64,000 bases of DNA from Siphlonurus alternatus (lineage: Eukaryota > Arthropoda > Insecta > Ephemeroptera > Siphlonuridae): positions 37,164,366 through 37,228,365 of the forward strand of contig OX463781.1 of NCBI GenBank assembly GCA_949825025.1, written 5' to 3'. Below, piece after piece: positions 31,550-42,760 of this stretch (within the stretch, counting starts at the first letter, position 1; each line of letters starts with the position of its first letter). The translations under genes and the position numbers were made by a program. Under the pieces are notes generated by a model. The model saw nothing but the letters and a program-made list of their open reading frames with translations, was not told the DNA's origin and did not search any database.

Positions 31550-31591
31550 CGCGTCGCGTCACATGGTAAAAATCGTCATGTGAATCCACCT

Positions 31592-31869
31592 TTACATGAC
31601 AAACACCCTCGAATATCTCGAAGAATATAAAACGATATTCTATGATCCAAGCTTTACCAAAAACCGATTAAAAAAATTTCGTTCAAATCCATTTTTTCTG
31701 TAAAAAAATTTAGAAAATGTACCATGTTAATTCCCATAAGAGTTTTCTTTATTATCTTACGGAAAAATGGATTCGAGAGAAAAAAAATCGGTTTTTGTTT
31801 GAAACTTGGGTAACATTGCTTTATATCTTTTTCATACTACCTATATAACGATGGATTTTTTTAGATATT
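31592..31869. other. AT-rich spacer
   Basis: Nothing recognised. Confidence 0.4.
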
Positions 31870-32001
<132 letters not shown>

Positions 32002-33009
32002 ACTATAATTTATTTAGTACTACGCAGAAAATTCTGAATAAAAATTAATTTTTTTCCCCTTTTCTCATAAAATGATTAAAAAATTATTAATTTAGTTTGT
32101 CATTCTTAAATATTCAATAGAGTTCAATACACCTATCCATAAGTTAGTATATTTTATAATATATTATACAATATATTATTATAAAATACTTCGTGTATTT
32201 GATATATTACATGATGCAAACTGAATTAAATATAATAATATTATATTAATCAGATGTAATATTTAAAAATTAAGTTAAAAATTTATGTTTATCAAACTGA
32301 GATATATTATAAATGATTTAAAAAAAAATATATAAGCCCGAGGTTTTATGATGATAAGGACTCCATTAATTTAAACGTCATGTTGGATTTACGAGCGAGC
32401 ACAAGAAAATGGTGTGATATACTCACGCCTGGCTCATATATTAACCTTTCAAGGATATCTAGGGTTGCGTGCTATTATTTCAAATAACAACGATGCTCGC
32501 AACCAAGAACTAGCTATTACTATTGGATTAAAAAAGATACACATCTGAATAGCATACAAATTCCATAAGGAGAGGCCGGGTACAACTCCCTGTTTCTCAT
32601 GATAGTAAACTCTCAAACTAACAAGTTATTTCAGGTTAATAATTCAATTTTATAGACATTGTTTAATTATTTCCTACTATTATATTGTCTTTTTCCATAA
32701 TATAGAAAAATATTGTGAAGTCACTACATGGTATCTATACATACTTTTTACATATTTCTTTGTAAATTCCATTAAAATTTTATTAATTGGCATTAGAAGT
32801 TGATATTTAAGTGCTATTTTATGTATTTTTTTAAGAGAGGGGTATAACGTATAGTGTTATAATTAATTTAATTTTTAAGTTATTTTATTGGAATCAAATC
32901 AACTGTAATTTTTACTATTTAATGTAAGAAATTAATATATAAAATAGCAACTTAACGCAGTGATTTTCCCAGAGGCTTAAAATTGATAACATCCTCTATC
33001 AACTGATAA
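32002..33009. other. AT-rich stretch with a more complex segment 32335-32610
   Basis: 32335-32610 is less AT-biased (GGATTTACGAGCGAGCACAA, TAAGGAGAGGCCGGGTACAA) but holds no long frame or known RNA. The remainder is featureless. Confidence 0.4.
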
Positions 33010-33092
33010 TTCTGACTGAGGTTTCCATGGTTTCCTCAGTCACAAATAAGCAAATGCTTGGATTGAAGGCAAGGCCATGCCCACATTAGGCC
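33010..33092 (+). mobile_element. SINE body fragment
   Basis: CTGACTGAGGTTTCCATGG, then TTTCCTCAGTCACAAATAAG, then CAAATGCTTGG and GGCCATGCCCAC, correspond to the central/3' domain of the 5S SINE at 54490-54879. The 5S part is missing. Confidence 0.6.
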
Positions 33093-33726
33093 TTAGTAAG
33101 GTTTACAAGTTATTGTAACGTACTCTAGATCTGAATTCAGTTAAGTAAAGAAAAATAAGAAAGTAGAATTTTGTTTAGAGATTTCATATTTTTTTTACAT
33201 TTAAATAATTATTAATGGAACAATTTTCTATAATTTACAAAAATTTATTTTAAAGAGCTTAAAGTTATAATAATAATCCTATTTTACAAAAATATTATCT
33301 GATGGGTATTACGGTACTATTGTACATGTCAGGTAAATTTATACTAAAATACTCCATGTATCACAGATTAATGCAACTTTAAAATTCCTCATCCATTCCT
33401 CAAAACCCAAGGTTGTATGTAATAAATTAATACATTATATATATTATGTCTAGCAGTCATTGATTCTTGAAAAATCAATATTTGCATCGGTCATTTAATA
33501 TGTATTCTACATCGTAACAGTCTTCTTAAAATTAATTTGTTAACTATAATAATATTACTTTACATGATGTTTATACAATAGTTATAGTACGTACGTAATA
33601 AATACCCTTGACAAACAGAAATATCTGCTTTGGGGGGTGCATGTCCATACCCTTCCCCCAATGTTTTCATTGGAGCAGCATGTTTATTTAGCTTCCTATA
33701 AATGTTATAAATTATATATCATGCAT
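33093..33726. other. AT-rich stretch
   Basis: No gene or bounded element recognised. Confidence 0.5.
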
Positions 33727-33808
33727 GGAGCTCTTCAAAATGAAGACATACATGACCAAAATGTGTCAATTACCCCGAAATATCAATGAATCAATCGGAG
33801 CTCTTCAA
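33727..33808 (+). mobile_element. ultra-short retroposon insertion (copy 2) with 12-bp target duplication
   Basis: GGAGCTCTTCAA (33727-33738 and 33797-33808) is a perfect direct repeat around a 58-nt insert (33739-33796). The insert contains CATACATGACCAAAATGTGT, CAATTACCCC and a tail of CAATGAATCAATC. Same source as 809-844 and 42230-42287. Confidence 0.88.
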
Positions 33809-33920
33809 CGGCCCCTAGTTTTCTTTGTGGATTCTGAAAAAATTATGTCATATAGGTCCTAACTATTATAATACCAAATCATTCAATCAATTTGTATGTA
33901 AGAGAAGAAAAATCAATAAA

Positions 33921-34080
33921 ATTCAAATTCAAATTTTATTTTCGATCATAGGCTGTACAGCATGGATCACGTCAATTATTTCATTAAATATGTAACATAC
34001 TTAATTCTAATTAAAATTAGCCTAAATTTAATAAATTTAAACACATATACCCAAACAATATTTAAAATATATATGATATA
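33921..34080 (-). mobile_element. LINE 3' end, degenerate
   Basis: AATTCAAATTCAAATTTTA is the tail (read on minus), followed by TAGGCTGTACAGCATGGATC and ACGTCAATTATTTC. These match the 3' UTR of the LINE at 30941-31549 (GGCTGTACAGGTACAACATG, GATTAAGTCATTCC). The coding part is too decayed to read. Confidence 0.65.
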
Positions 34081-34660
34081 TAAAATGAATACAATAATTA
34101 AAATTGTGTCCTTTTAAACATCACATTAGCACCATAATATATTTAACACACAACTTTTAAATTCAATTAAAAGTCTATACATCATGACAAATTAATTGGT
34201 TATTTTAACAATTTACTAGTAGTAAATTAGTTATTTAAAAAGCACTTTTGCATAAATTGTCATATATTCACATAATTTATTTCTTCTTTTCACAGTACAA
34301 TAAGTTTCTTGATGCACTTATATACTCTTCTTGTATGAATTATTATGAAAATTATATTTATATTTTTATCAGTTAAAGATAAGATTTTAATATGAAAATT
34401 TAACCACAATCACATGTTTGATGTTATTTTTTCCTTTTTTTTTTTGTTTTTTTTTCACTGTATCACATTATCTTGATGATCTTAATGGATGATAAGTTTT
34501 ACATTAATATATTGGTTTTCTAGTAGTAAAAAAATACTACTATTATTAATTATTACTAAAACAAATATGTAAACTTCAATTTAATTTATTTAATTGATTT
34601 CTTCTTTGCGATTATTTGAATTGAACAAAATCTGAAAAAGGCTTTATTTGGTTGAATGAA
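34081..34660. other. AT-rich stretch
   Basis: May include the decayed upstream part of the LINE at 33921; otherwise nothing. Confidence 0.4.
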
Positions 34661-34790
34661 TCCTCGCCTCTGGAAAGTTCCTTTCTGCAGCCTTATTAAT
34701 CTATTAATCACCATGCTGTGTGTTATAATTACGGGGTATGGTGATTAACAAGGCTGATAGAAGGGAACTTTTCAGAGGCGAGGAGTGTAC
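34661..34790. mobile_element. MITE family J, copy 2
   Basis: Outer CCTCGCCTCTGGAAAGTTCC pairs with GGAACTTTTCAGAGGCGAGG; inner TTAATCACCATGC pairs with GTATGGTGATTAA. The left arm carries an 8-bp internal repeat (TTAATCTATTAATC). Confidence 0.85.
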
Positions 34791-34890
34791 AGTCGTCACC
34801 TCTGAAAATTTCCCTTGATAATCACCATGCCCCATAAGAATAACACAATTTCCATCTCAAGTGGGAAATTTTCCAAGGCGACGAGTTTAC
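34787..34890. mobile_element. MITE family J, copy 3, abutting copy 2
   Basis: GTACAGTCGTCACCTCTGAAA to CCAAGGCGACGAGTTTAC (one break). The inner arms are partly lost: the right half lacks the GGTGATTAACAAGG block. It shares the junction bases GTAC with copy 2. Confidence 0.75.
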
Positions 34891-35040
34891 ATATAAAATT
34901 GATATCACTCAGAAGACATATACTGCAGACAAGAAGTGAACCAAGGAAAAGTGGAAAAGAAGCGTGGACACAAACGGATTGTGGTTGGCTTGTTGCTTGT
35001 TCGTGTAAAGAAATCAATCAGCTCCTGGACGTCGGTGTCC

Positions 35041-35641
<601 letters not shown>

Positions 35642-36034
35642 CTAAGGGTAAGATAACACGAACAATCGATTGTTGTAGTCCCATTTGATTAACATGTAAA
35701 CCTTAGCAACCTCATAATGATTCTGAATTTTTTTTTGGAGACAGTTCTTGGCACCAAAAAAAAAAATATGAAAAAAATTTCAATACAATCGGACAATCCA
35801 ATTTTTTAAATTATTTTTTTAAATTTTCAGTATAGGGCTTTCCCATGGAGACCTAAACTAAGAAATTAATTTTAAAAAATTGGATCGTCCAATTGTTTTA
35901 AATTTTTTTCATATTTTTTTGGTGTCAAGAACTGTCTGTCAAAAAAAATTCAGAATCATTATGAGGTTGCTAAGGTTTACGTGTTAATCAAATGGGACTA
36001 CAACAATCGATTGTTCGTGTTATTTTACCCTTAA
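35642..36034. mobile_element. TTAA-target foldback MITE, copy 2
   Basis: 385 bp (35646-36030) flanked by CTAA on the left and TTAA on the right. The ends GGGTAAGATAACACGA and TCGTGTTATTTTACCC, the arms and the centre GGGCTTTCCCATGGAGACC correspond base for base with 3760-4143, with scattered differences. Confidence 0.88.
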
Positions 36035-36119
36035 CGTTTTTTCGATTGTTAGGTCAATATTGGCGGCTGATTTTTTTTTCTCATTTTTGGTTTAATTGAA
36101 AAGAAACATTGCAACATTA

Positions 36120-36290
36120 TAAACAACAGCAATAATACTGTAAAATATGCAACTTGTTGTGCCAGTAAGTCCAACTGGTTGCATAATTCTTACTTTTCAG
36201 GAGCTAACCAACAAAAGTCTTGTACTTCTTCTCAAACTTGTATTGTAATATATGTTTTCTGAATAAAAGCCTGTTGAATCTGAAAAGGAT
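36120..36290 (+). mobile_element. possible LINE/retroposon 3' end
   Basis: CTTGTATTGTAATATATGTT, then CTGAATAAAAGCCTGTTGAA, is worded like a LINE 3' UTR with a polyadenylation signal (AATAAA). No coding block upstream is recognised. Confidence 0.3.
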
Positions 36291-36326
36291 TTTTTATTAT
36301 TTGAATCGGCTCATATCTGCAAAAAC

Positions 36327-36493
36327 ATAGGGTGTGATTCACGAAGCAGTTAGCCAGGTTTCTAACCACGTTTAGCTTAACCACGTTTAACGTTTAACTA
36401 CACCTGTTTTAGGTGTTAAATAGATATAGTTAAACGTGTTTAAGCTAAACGTGGTTAGAAACCTGGCTAATTGCTTCGTGAATCGTGCCCATA
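36327..36493. mobile_element. MITE family E, copy 2, ATA target duplication
   Basis: ATA (36327-36329 and 36491-36493) flanks 161 bp (36330-36490) with ends GGGTGTGATTCACGAAGC and TTGCTTCGTGAATCGTGCCC. The left arm has a GTTTAACGTTTAAC duplication. Confidence 0.88.
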
Positions 36494-36777
36494 ATGTATA
36501 CGTGTAAGCATAGTACTGCATGGGATTTTTTTTTTAAACTGATTCAGTAGGAAAGAGCACTCATGTGATCTTACAAATATAATAACTTTTAACACCTAAA
36601 ACAGGTGTAGTTAAACGTTAAACGTGGTTAAGCTAAACGTGGTTAGAAACCTGGCTAACTGCTTCGTGAATCGTGCCCATAATGTATACGTGTAAGCATA
36701 GTACTGCATGGGATTTTTTTTTTTTAAACTGATTCAGTAGGAAAGATTATTCATGTGATCTTACAAATATAATAACC
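36402..36777. repeat. 188-bp tandem duplication of half a MITE plus its flank
   Basis: ATAATGTATACGTGTAAGCA begins at 36491 and again at 36679; everything from the MITE right arm to AATATAATAAC is repeated. The second unit starts with TTTAACACCTAAAACAGGTG, which is the reverse complement of the MITE left arm and not of the first unit's own right arm, so an inversion or template switch within the MITE preceded or accompanied the duplication. Confidence 0.85.
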
Positions 36778-36955
36778 CAGCGTAATTTATAAAGATCACT
36801 CATTCTTCTCAAACTCCATTTAAATATAAATATATATTGAATAAGCTCTTTTTTAGCAAGCACAATTGATATACTTATTAATATAACTCAGTGATTTTTC
36901 ATCACCCATGTTTTTTTATTATTATTATAATATAAATAATATAAGAAGAAATAGT

Positions 36956-37088
36956 GGGCACGATTCACGAAATTTTTAAAAAAATTAAAAATATAGTTAT
37001 TTAAAAAAAAAAAAAAAAATCACCTTGCTAAACGTGGTTAAGCTAAACGCGGATAAAAACCTGGATAACTTTTTCGTGAATCGCCCCC
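36956..37088. mobile_element. MITE family E, degenerate copy
   Basis: Left end GGGCACGATTCACGAA, right GCTAAACGTGGTTAAGC and TTTTTCGTGAATCGCCCCC. The left arm interior is replaced by A/T homopolymers. Confidence 0.75.
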
Positions 37089-38059
37089 ATTATTATCTTA
37101 AATTTTTACTTATTAATTAATTAGCGTATTTTAATTAATTTTAATGCTTCAGAGTGAAGTGATAGTAAAATTATCTGGTCTTATTACGGTTTGTAATAAT
37201 AAATTTACCAGCTAAATTAAATTCTATATATTGCCTTTACATTAATAGATAAACGTTTGCTGTTTAATTACATTGTAAATAATAATTTAAGCCTCACTTT
37301 AATCATTCACATGGTATACATTTCAAATCAATTTTTAAATACGTAATTGAATTTCTCGGTATTTAACACCCATGTTGTATGGCAAGCTTAATTTATTATA
37401 ACATTATCTGATAAATTTTCAGCTTAATTTAATGTATATATTATTTACAATATGAAATAATATAAATTCAATGCAAAAACACATACAAATTAGAATAAAT
37501 TATGCCAATAATGTATTTATTATATCATTAATTTATTTGCTAAACATTTAAATTTACTGAAATATATAACTTAATTAATTCCAACTTCAAAAAATAATCA
37601 TTTATTTTATAAGGAGAAGTTGATGTTGTTTGCAATATTTAACATATAAATACATAAATTTAATAATAATAATAGTATTATCAATATCAAACGACTTAAT
37701 TTGTAAAAAGGCTTATTACCAAAACCCAGAGAGCATACAATTATAGAATTAGAATAAACAGAAACAGAAAAAAATTAAACAACTGAATACCAAAGGCATT
37801 GAGAATCTCCACTATCACTTTTACATCACCAAAAGTGTTTAGCTTCTCAATGCTTTTATTGTTTACGGTCTTCATACCTGTTGTAAAAAGCTAAAAAGTG
37901 AACACCAATCTAACTACTCGCCAGCTTAACTTCGGTAATCACTTTCGATCATACCCTTACCACTGCACTGCTAATGCTTTCTTAGTAGGAAGAGTATTAT
38001 TGAGGTATATAAAATAAATAAGAGCTATGGTGAAAATGACAAGGGTTCATTTTAATACA
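37089..38059. other. AT-rich stretch
   Basis: 37785-37990 is slightly more complex (GCATTGAGAATCTCC, AGCTTCTCAATGC form a loose inverted repeat) and may be a decayed foldback element. No gene. Confidence 0.4.
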
Positions 38060-38400
38060 AGGTTATACAAATTTCGACCCTAGGATAAAATTTGATGGCG
38101 GTTCTAATGGCGACCCTTAAATTTGCGACCCTTTGACCCTTAAGGGTCAAAAGACCCTGAAATTTTTTTTTCGTGAAAAATTGTGAAATTGACATTAGCA
38201 ATGTCCTTAATTAACTTTAGAGCTCTTATTTACGCATTTTAAGGGTCGACCCTTGGGGTCTAACAGGGGTCATTTTTTAAAGTATACAAATATTTATAAC
38301 AAAATGTGTCAAAAACTGTGAGGACTATGGATTTAGCATTGGCTTTAATTGATTCAGTAAGAATAATGACCCTCTAAGGGTCGACCCCTAAAATATATTA
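38060..38400. promoter_or_regulatory. cluster of GGGTC/GACCC half-sites
   Basis: About a dozen GGGTC or GACCC words in 340 bp, several arranged as palindromes: TGACCCTTAAGGGTCA (38146-38161), AAGGGTCGACCCTT (38240-38253), AAGGGTCGACCCCT (38377-38390). The surrounding sequence is AT-rich. The half-site resembles nuclear-receptor elements of the AGGTCA/GGGTCA type, but the cluster could equally be internal structure of a decayed transposon. Confidence 0.4.
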
Positions 38401-38862
38401 CGATCTATTCCGCATATACTACTTCTAAATGCTATTAACATGCAATTTCTGAATGCTAATTCTATTAACAAAAATCTAATGTTTAAAACGTTAGTTTTTA
38501 AATGGTAAAAACAGTGATTAAATAGCAAAGACATTTAGCTATTTTTCTAAATACTTTTAACGTTCAGTAAATGTTAAAAGCATGGAGGGTCTGAATACCG
38601 ATTTTTTGCAGTGTAACTACGCATTACGTATAAAATACAAAATAAATTGAATTCAAATGCATTAATATTTACACACTATTTACTATATTGTATAACATTT
38701 TCTTCAGCAAATCTAACATTAGATACATTTTGCAACATTTAATATCAACAGGAAATTTGATTTAAAATTCGATTAAAAATTAAAATAAATTATGCTCACA
38801 ATGTTTTTATTTTTAAAATATTATAGCTAGAATACTTAACGATATATTAATATATATATGTT

Positions 38863-40515
38863 AGCACCCAAAGCCGAATTCGGGCAAAAGCCGAAAGAAA
38901 TGCTCACATCTAGTTCTGCGCATCACGAAATGAGCCAAAGCCGAAGTGAGGTTTATTTTCGGCTTTGGCGCATTTCATTTTGAACAAAACTAGATCTGCT
39001 CAAATCGAAATGCGCCAAAGCCGATATGAGATTTTACTTCGGCTTTGGCGCATTTCATTTTGAGCAAAACTAGTTCTGCGCATCGCGGTTTGAGCAAAAG
39101 TCGAAATGATATTTTATTTCGGGTTTGGAGCAAAATTTTGAGCACATCTAGTTTTGAGCAAAATAAAGATGATTTTAATGACGAGATGATGATTTTAATG
39201 ATATTAATTTTAATTTTTTAAAAAGAAAAATAAAAAACTAAGACACTAAACTTATAATAAATATTATTAATATTGTGAACTAATATATATATTTTAAGGG
39301 CTGTTGAAAAATAAATTAATTAGGAAAAAAATAATGACTTTAAAATGCAATCATACAGTATACGTACGTACATACCTTATAAAAAATATTGTAGAATCTG
39401 TTGTTTTTATAAAACACTCCACCCTTTCTGACACTTAATTACTATATTTGATTATGTTTTTGTTAAATTAATAATTTTTTTGTTTTAAGAACTGCAGCTC
39501 AAATAAAATGGACATATACGCCACACGTTTTGAAGTATTCTTTAGGTTCACTCGCCCTCACCATTAGAAATATTGTCATGCACGCACGTAAATTTCATAG
39601 TTCTATTTCTTCGAACATTTTAGCAGCCACAATACATAAACATATACGGCAATCAAATGGGGTTAAACTTCATTGCAGAGGTAAAGGCTACTTTCTTATC
39701 TCGTTGTACCGATAACAACCTGTATTGCATGATAGCCTAATTCTAAGACATAGAACTATGAAATTTACAAGTGCGTGCATGACAATATTTCTAATGGTGA
39801 GGGCGAGTGAACCTAAAGAATACTTCAAAACGTGTGGCGTATATGTCCATTTTATTTGAGCTGCAGTTCTTAAAACAAAAAAATTATTAATTTAACAAAA
39901 ACATAATCAAATATAGTAATTAAGTGTCAGAAATGGTGGAGTGTTTTATAAAAACAACAGATTCTACAATATTTTTTATAAGGTATGTACAGTACGTACG
40001 TATATATACTGTATGATTGCATTTTAAAGTCATTATTTTTTCCCTAATTAATTTATTTTTAAACAGCGCTTGAAAGATATATATTACTTCACAACATTAA
40101 TAATATTTATTAGAAGTTTAGTGTCTTAGTTTTTTTATTTTTCTTTTTAAAAAATTAAAATTAATATCATTAAAATTAAAATCATCATCTCGTTATTAAA
40201 ATCATCTTTATTTTGCGCAAAACTAGATGTGCTCAAAATTTTGCTCCAAACCCGAAATAAAATATCATTTCGACTTTTGCTCAAACCGCGATGCGCAGAA
40301 CTAGTTTTGCTCAAAATGAAATGCGCCAAGGCCGAAGTAAAATCTCATATCGGCTTTGGCGCATTTCGATTTGAGCAGTTCTAGTTTTGTTCAAAATGAA
40401 ATGCGCCAAAGCCGAAAATAAACCTCACTTCGGCTTTGGCTCATTTCGTGATGCGCAGAACTAGATGTGAGCATTTTTTTCGGCTTTTGCCCGAATTCGG
40501 CTTTGGGTGCTAACA
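38863..40515. mobile_element. 1.65-kb near-perfect palindrome (giant foldback element)
   Basis: Left arm 38863-39611 and right arm about 39744-40515 are inverted copies with few mismatches, around a unique 132-bp centre. The outer ends are GTTAGCACCCAAAGCCGAAT and its complement. The outer 300 bp of each arm are themselves built of repeated quasi-palindromic units (GCCAAAGCCGA then TCGGCTTTGGCGCATTTC, and ACTAGTTCTGCGCAT). The inner part carries GGTTCACTCGCCCTCACC and AGTATACGTACGTAC. A 60-codon frame in each arm is an ordinary by-product. No transposase. The target duplication is uncertain because both flanks are ATAT-rich. Confidence 0.88.
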
Positions 40516-41447
40516 TATATATCCTATAATAAAGTAATTTCCATGTATTATAAATTAAATACTAAATTATTGTTTAAGTTATTGAATTAAATATTAAATA
40601 GGTGAGGCAGACAATTCACTGAGTGAAGGACTATCTGAAATTTTGTCAAAATGTCACATTTTCCAATACCGGATGGAAAAATAAATAAATAAAACTAAGA
40701 TTGCATTTACTGCAAGGTAAATGAAGTTTTTTATAAAATATATTTATGTTATACAGCTTGATTCACGAAGGAAATACACAGAAATATATTCAGGCTTGGT
40801 AGCCTCAATTAGTATCATTGATTTAGGCATGCATGGTTATTGAGAAAGTTTACTTTTTTTTCTTTCGAAAGCTGCATCTAAAATATACAATTTCTTTATT
40901 TATACATTAATGGATATGCAGTGTAGTAAATATCTTAAATGTCACATGCAGATGGGTATCCAAGAAAGTGACCAATATGCATTATAAAAAGTGACGACAA
41001 AGAAGAAAAATAAACTTGCATTTTGAATGTTTGACTACAATAGTTTCATTGCTGTAAACTTTTTAAATTAAACAAACTTTAACCTTACAAAGAAAATAAC
41101 ATATAACAGTATATTTTGTTTTACAAAATAAAATATATTTAAACATAAAACACTACTTAAATTACTTAACAAACAGTAATTTCTATATTTTATTAGTATT
41201 TTTCTTCATTAAATTAAATATAATCTGTTTTTTCCACCATGTTACATTATTAAATTTAATAATAATTTTCATTCTGAAAACAATTTAACAATTTTCATGT
41301 TTGTTGAAAATTTATTCTCCTTCTAGTACAATGGAATTATGATGCATACAAAACACTTCTTTCCAAGTGTAAAACAGTGAACAAGAGGCTTTAAATGGTG
41401 TAAAATATTCAGCTGGAGTCTAATGGCTGCGCATACAATGCCTGCAG
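40516..41447. other. AT-rich stretch
   Basis: No gene or bounded element recognised. Confidence 0.5.
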
Positions 41448-41531
41448 CACGCTGAGCAAGCCAACAGAATGTGGGAGGAGGATAAGCACCGTCTCGAGCA
41501 ATTTGACACAAACGAGGAGCGTGACAAATAA
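41448..41531 (+). CDS. candidate last coding exon, unidentified charged C-terminus
   Basis: After GCCTGCAG (41440-41447) the frame gives 27 codons and TAA at 41529. The peptide is HAEQANRMWEEDKHRLEQ, then FDTNEERDK: highly charged, with Trp, Met and His, unlike random AT-rich translation. Codons use G/C at third positions. The polypyrimidine tract is weak, which is the main objection. The opposite strand also has a 76-codon frame (41323-41553) but with less natural composition. The phase (0) would fit a junction with the donor at 2359 or 42862 only if order and distance allow; 42862 lies downstream, so it cannot be its upstream partner. Family unknown. Confidence 0.3.
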   Translation, partial: HAEQANRMWEEDKHRLEQFDTNEERDK

Positions 41532-41863
41532 GTGTGAGGAAAACCAACGACACAAAAAATTATGTAAACCTGAAAATAATCTCTTGCTTAAAAATATGAC
41601 ATGATGCCAATTTTTTTTATATATATATTCATATAAAAATATAACAAATCCTGTTGTAAAAAACAAAAATAACGTACAATTTGAATTATATCATACCAGT
41701 AGCAAGCACCCGAGTTAAACAAAAAAATAATATTTTCTTATAGAGAAGAATAATTTAAAGAGCAAGTTTTAAATGTTATAAAATTAAATTTAATATGCAA
41801 TGGGAAGTAAAAACGACCCTACAATCATTTGAAGAAAAATTTGCGGGTCACAGCTGCATAATG

Positions 41864-41990
41864 TGTACACTCGTCACCTTTGAAAATTTCCCACTTGCAG
41901 ACTTGTTAATCACCATGCCTTGTGTTATTCTTACGGGGCATGGTGATTAACAAGGCCGCAAAGGGAAATATTACGATTTGACGAGCATAC
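41864..41990. mobile_element. MITE family J, copy 4
   Basis: GTACACTCGTCACCTTTGAAA (one break) to GATTTGACGAGCATAC, with the inner hairpin CTTGTTAATCACCATGCC / GGCATGGTGATTAACAAGG. Best-preserved copy of the family. Confidence 0.88.
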
Positions 41991-42215
41991 AACTAGTGAC
42001 GTAAACTTGTAGTTAAAAATGACAATTAATTTGAAACACGAATTCAAAATTTTGTTCATTTTGAAAGAATACATTTCAATAATATGTTATTCAGTATATA
42101 CTACCCAATCATTGTGAACAAGAAAATCTGTTTAAATCATCAAATTGTACACATTCTAAAAAATAAAAAAAAAAAAAAATGTACTTGATATATATTCATA
42201 GATTTAATCTAAAAT
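41991..42215. other. AT-rich spacer
   Basis: Poly(A) at about 42162-42179; nothing else. Confidence 0.4.
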
Positions 42216-42301
42216 GCCATTTTTACACATGGGGGCATACATGACCAAAATATGTCAATTGCCCCAGAATACCAACCAATCAATCAAGCCATTTCTACAC
42301 A
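42216..42301 (+). mobile_element. ultra-short retroposon insertion (copy 3) with 14-bp target duplication
   Basis: GCCATTTTTACACA (42216-42229) and GCCATTTCTACACA (42288-42301) differ at one base and flank a 58-nt insert (42230-42287). The insert reads GGGGGCATACATGACC, TATGTCAATTGCCCC and ends AACCAATCAATCAA. Longest and clearest of the three copies. Confidence 0.9.
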
Positions 42302-42422
42302 ACATTGACTGGCAGGTATTGAAAACCGCGTGTTAAATATTTATGAAACATTAAGTTGAAGTATTGAATTAAAACTTTGATAAGAAAAAATACATTTTAA
42401 TATTTAACCTTGTATATCCTCA

Positions 42423-42592
42423 TGCGCGGATCCAGGGGGGGGGGAGCTGGGGGGCTGCAGCCCCCCCCCCCTCGAAAATTTGGATTTAACATGGGCAATA
42501 TAGGCATTTTCCCAACTCCAATTTTTTTTAACATTGGTTTTATAAAGGCAGCTCCCCCCTCCCCCCCGAAATTATTTTCTGGAACTGCGCCA
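42423..42592. mobile_element. hAT-like MITE with poly(G)/poly(C) blocks, copy 2
   Basis: TGCGCGGATCCAGG at the left and CTGGAACTGCGCCA at the right are terminal inverted repeats. The interior (GGATTTAACATGGGCAATAT) is the reverse complement of 21972-22135. Proline/glycine-rich frames are spurious. Confidence 0.7.
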
Positions 42593-42760
42593 ATCAACAT
42601 TTTCGTACAGCAATTAAACATGCAAGGGAAAATAAACTTGCTATGAAATCCTTATAAAAACATGTTGAAATGTCAACTTAATATTCAACGTTTAGAGTAA
42701 GTTTACTTCCAGCTGCAGGTTCTCATTGTTAAATAATAATAAAAAAAAACACGTTGTTAG

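Larger units (their letters stand above)
30774..31591. mobile_element. MITE family F, copy 2, split by a LINE insertion
   Basis: The left part 30774-30940 (AGGTGGATTTTCATG to AGTGCGCATTATT) and the right part 31550-31591 (CGCGTCGCGTCACATGG to GTGAATCCACCT) together make one family F element. A 609-bp LINE fragment interrupts it inside the GCATTATT|CGCGTCGCG segment, which is uninterrupted at 6929-7151 (reverse strand). Confidence 0.85.

Noticed and set aside
39530..40329. 60-codon frames within the giant palindrome
   Set aside because: They lie in the inverted arms, are AT-biased and resemble no family.
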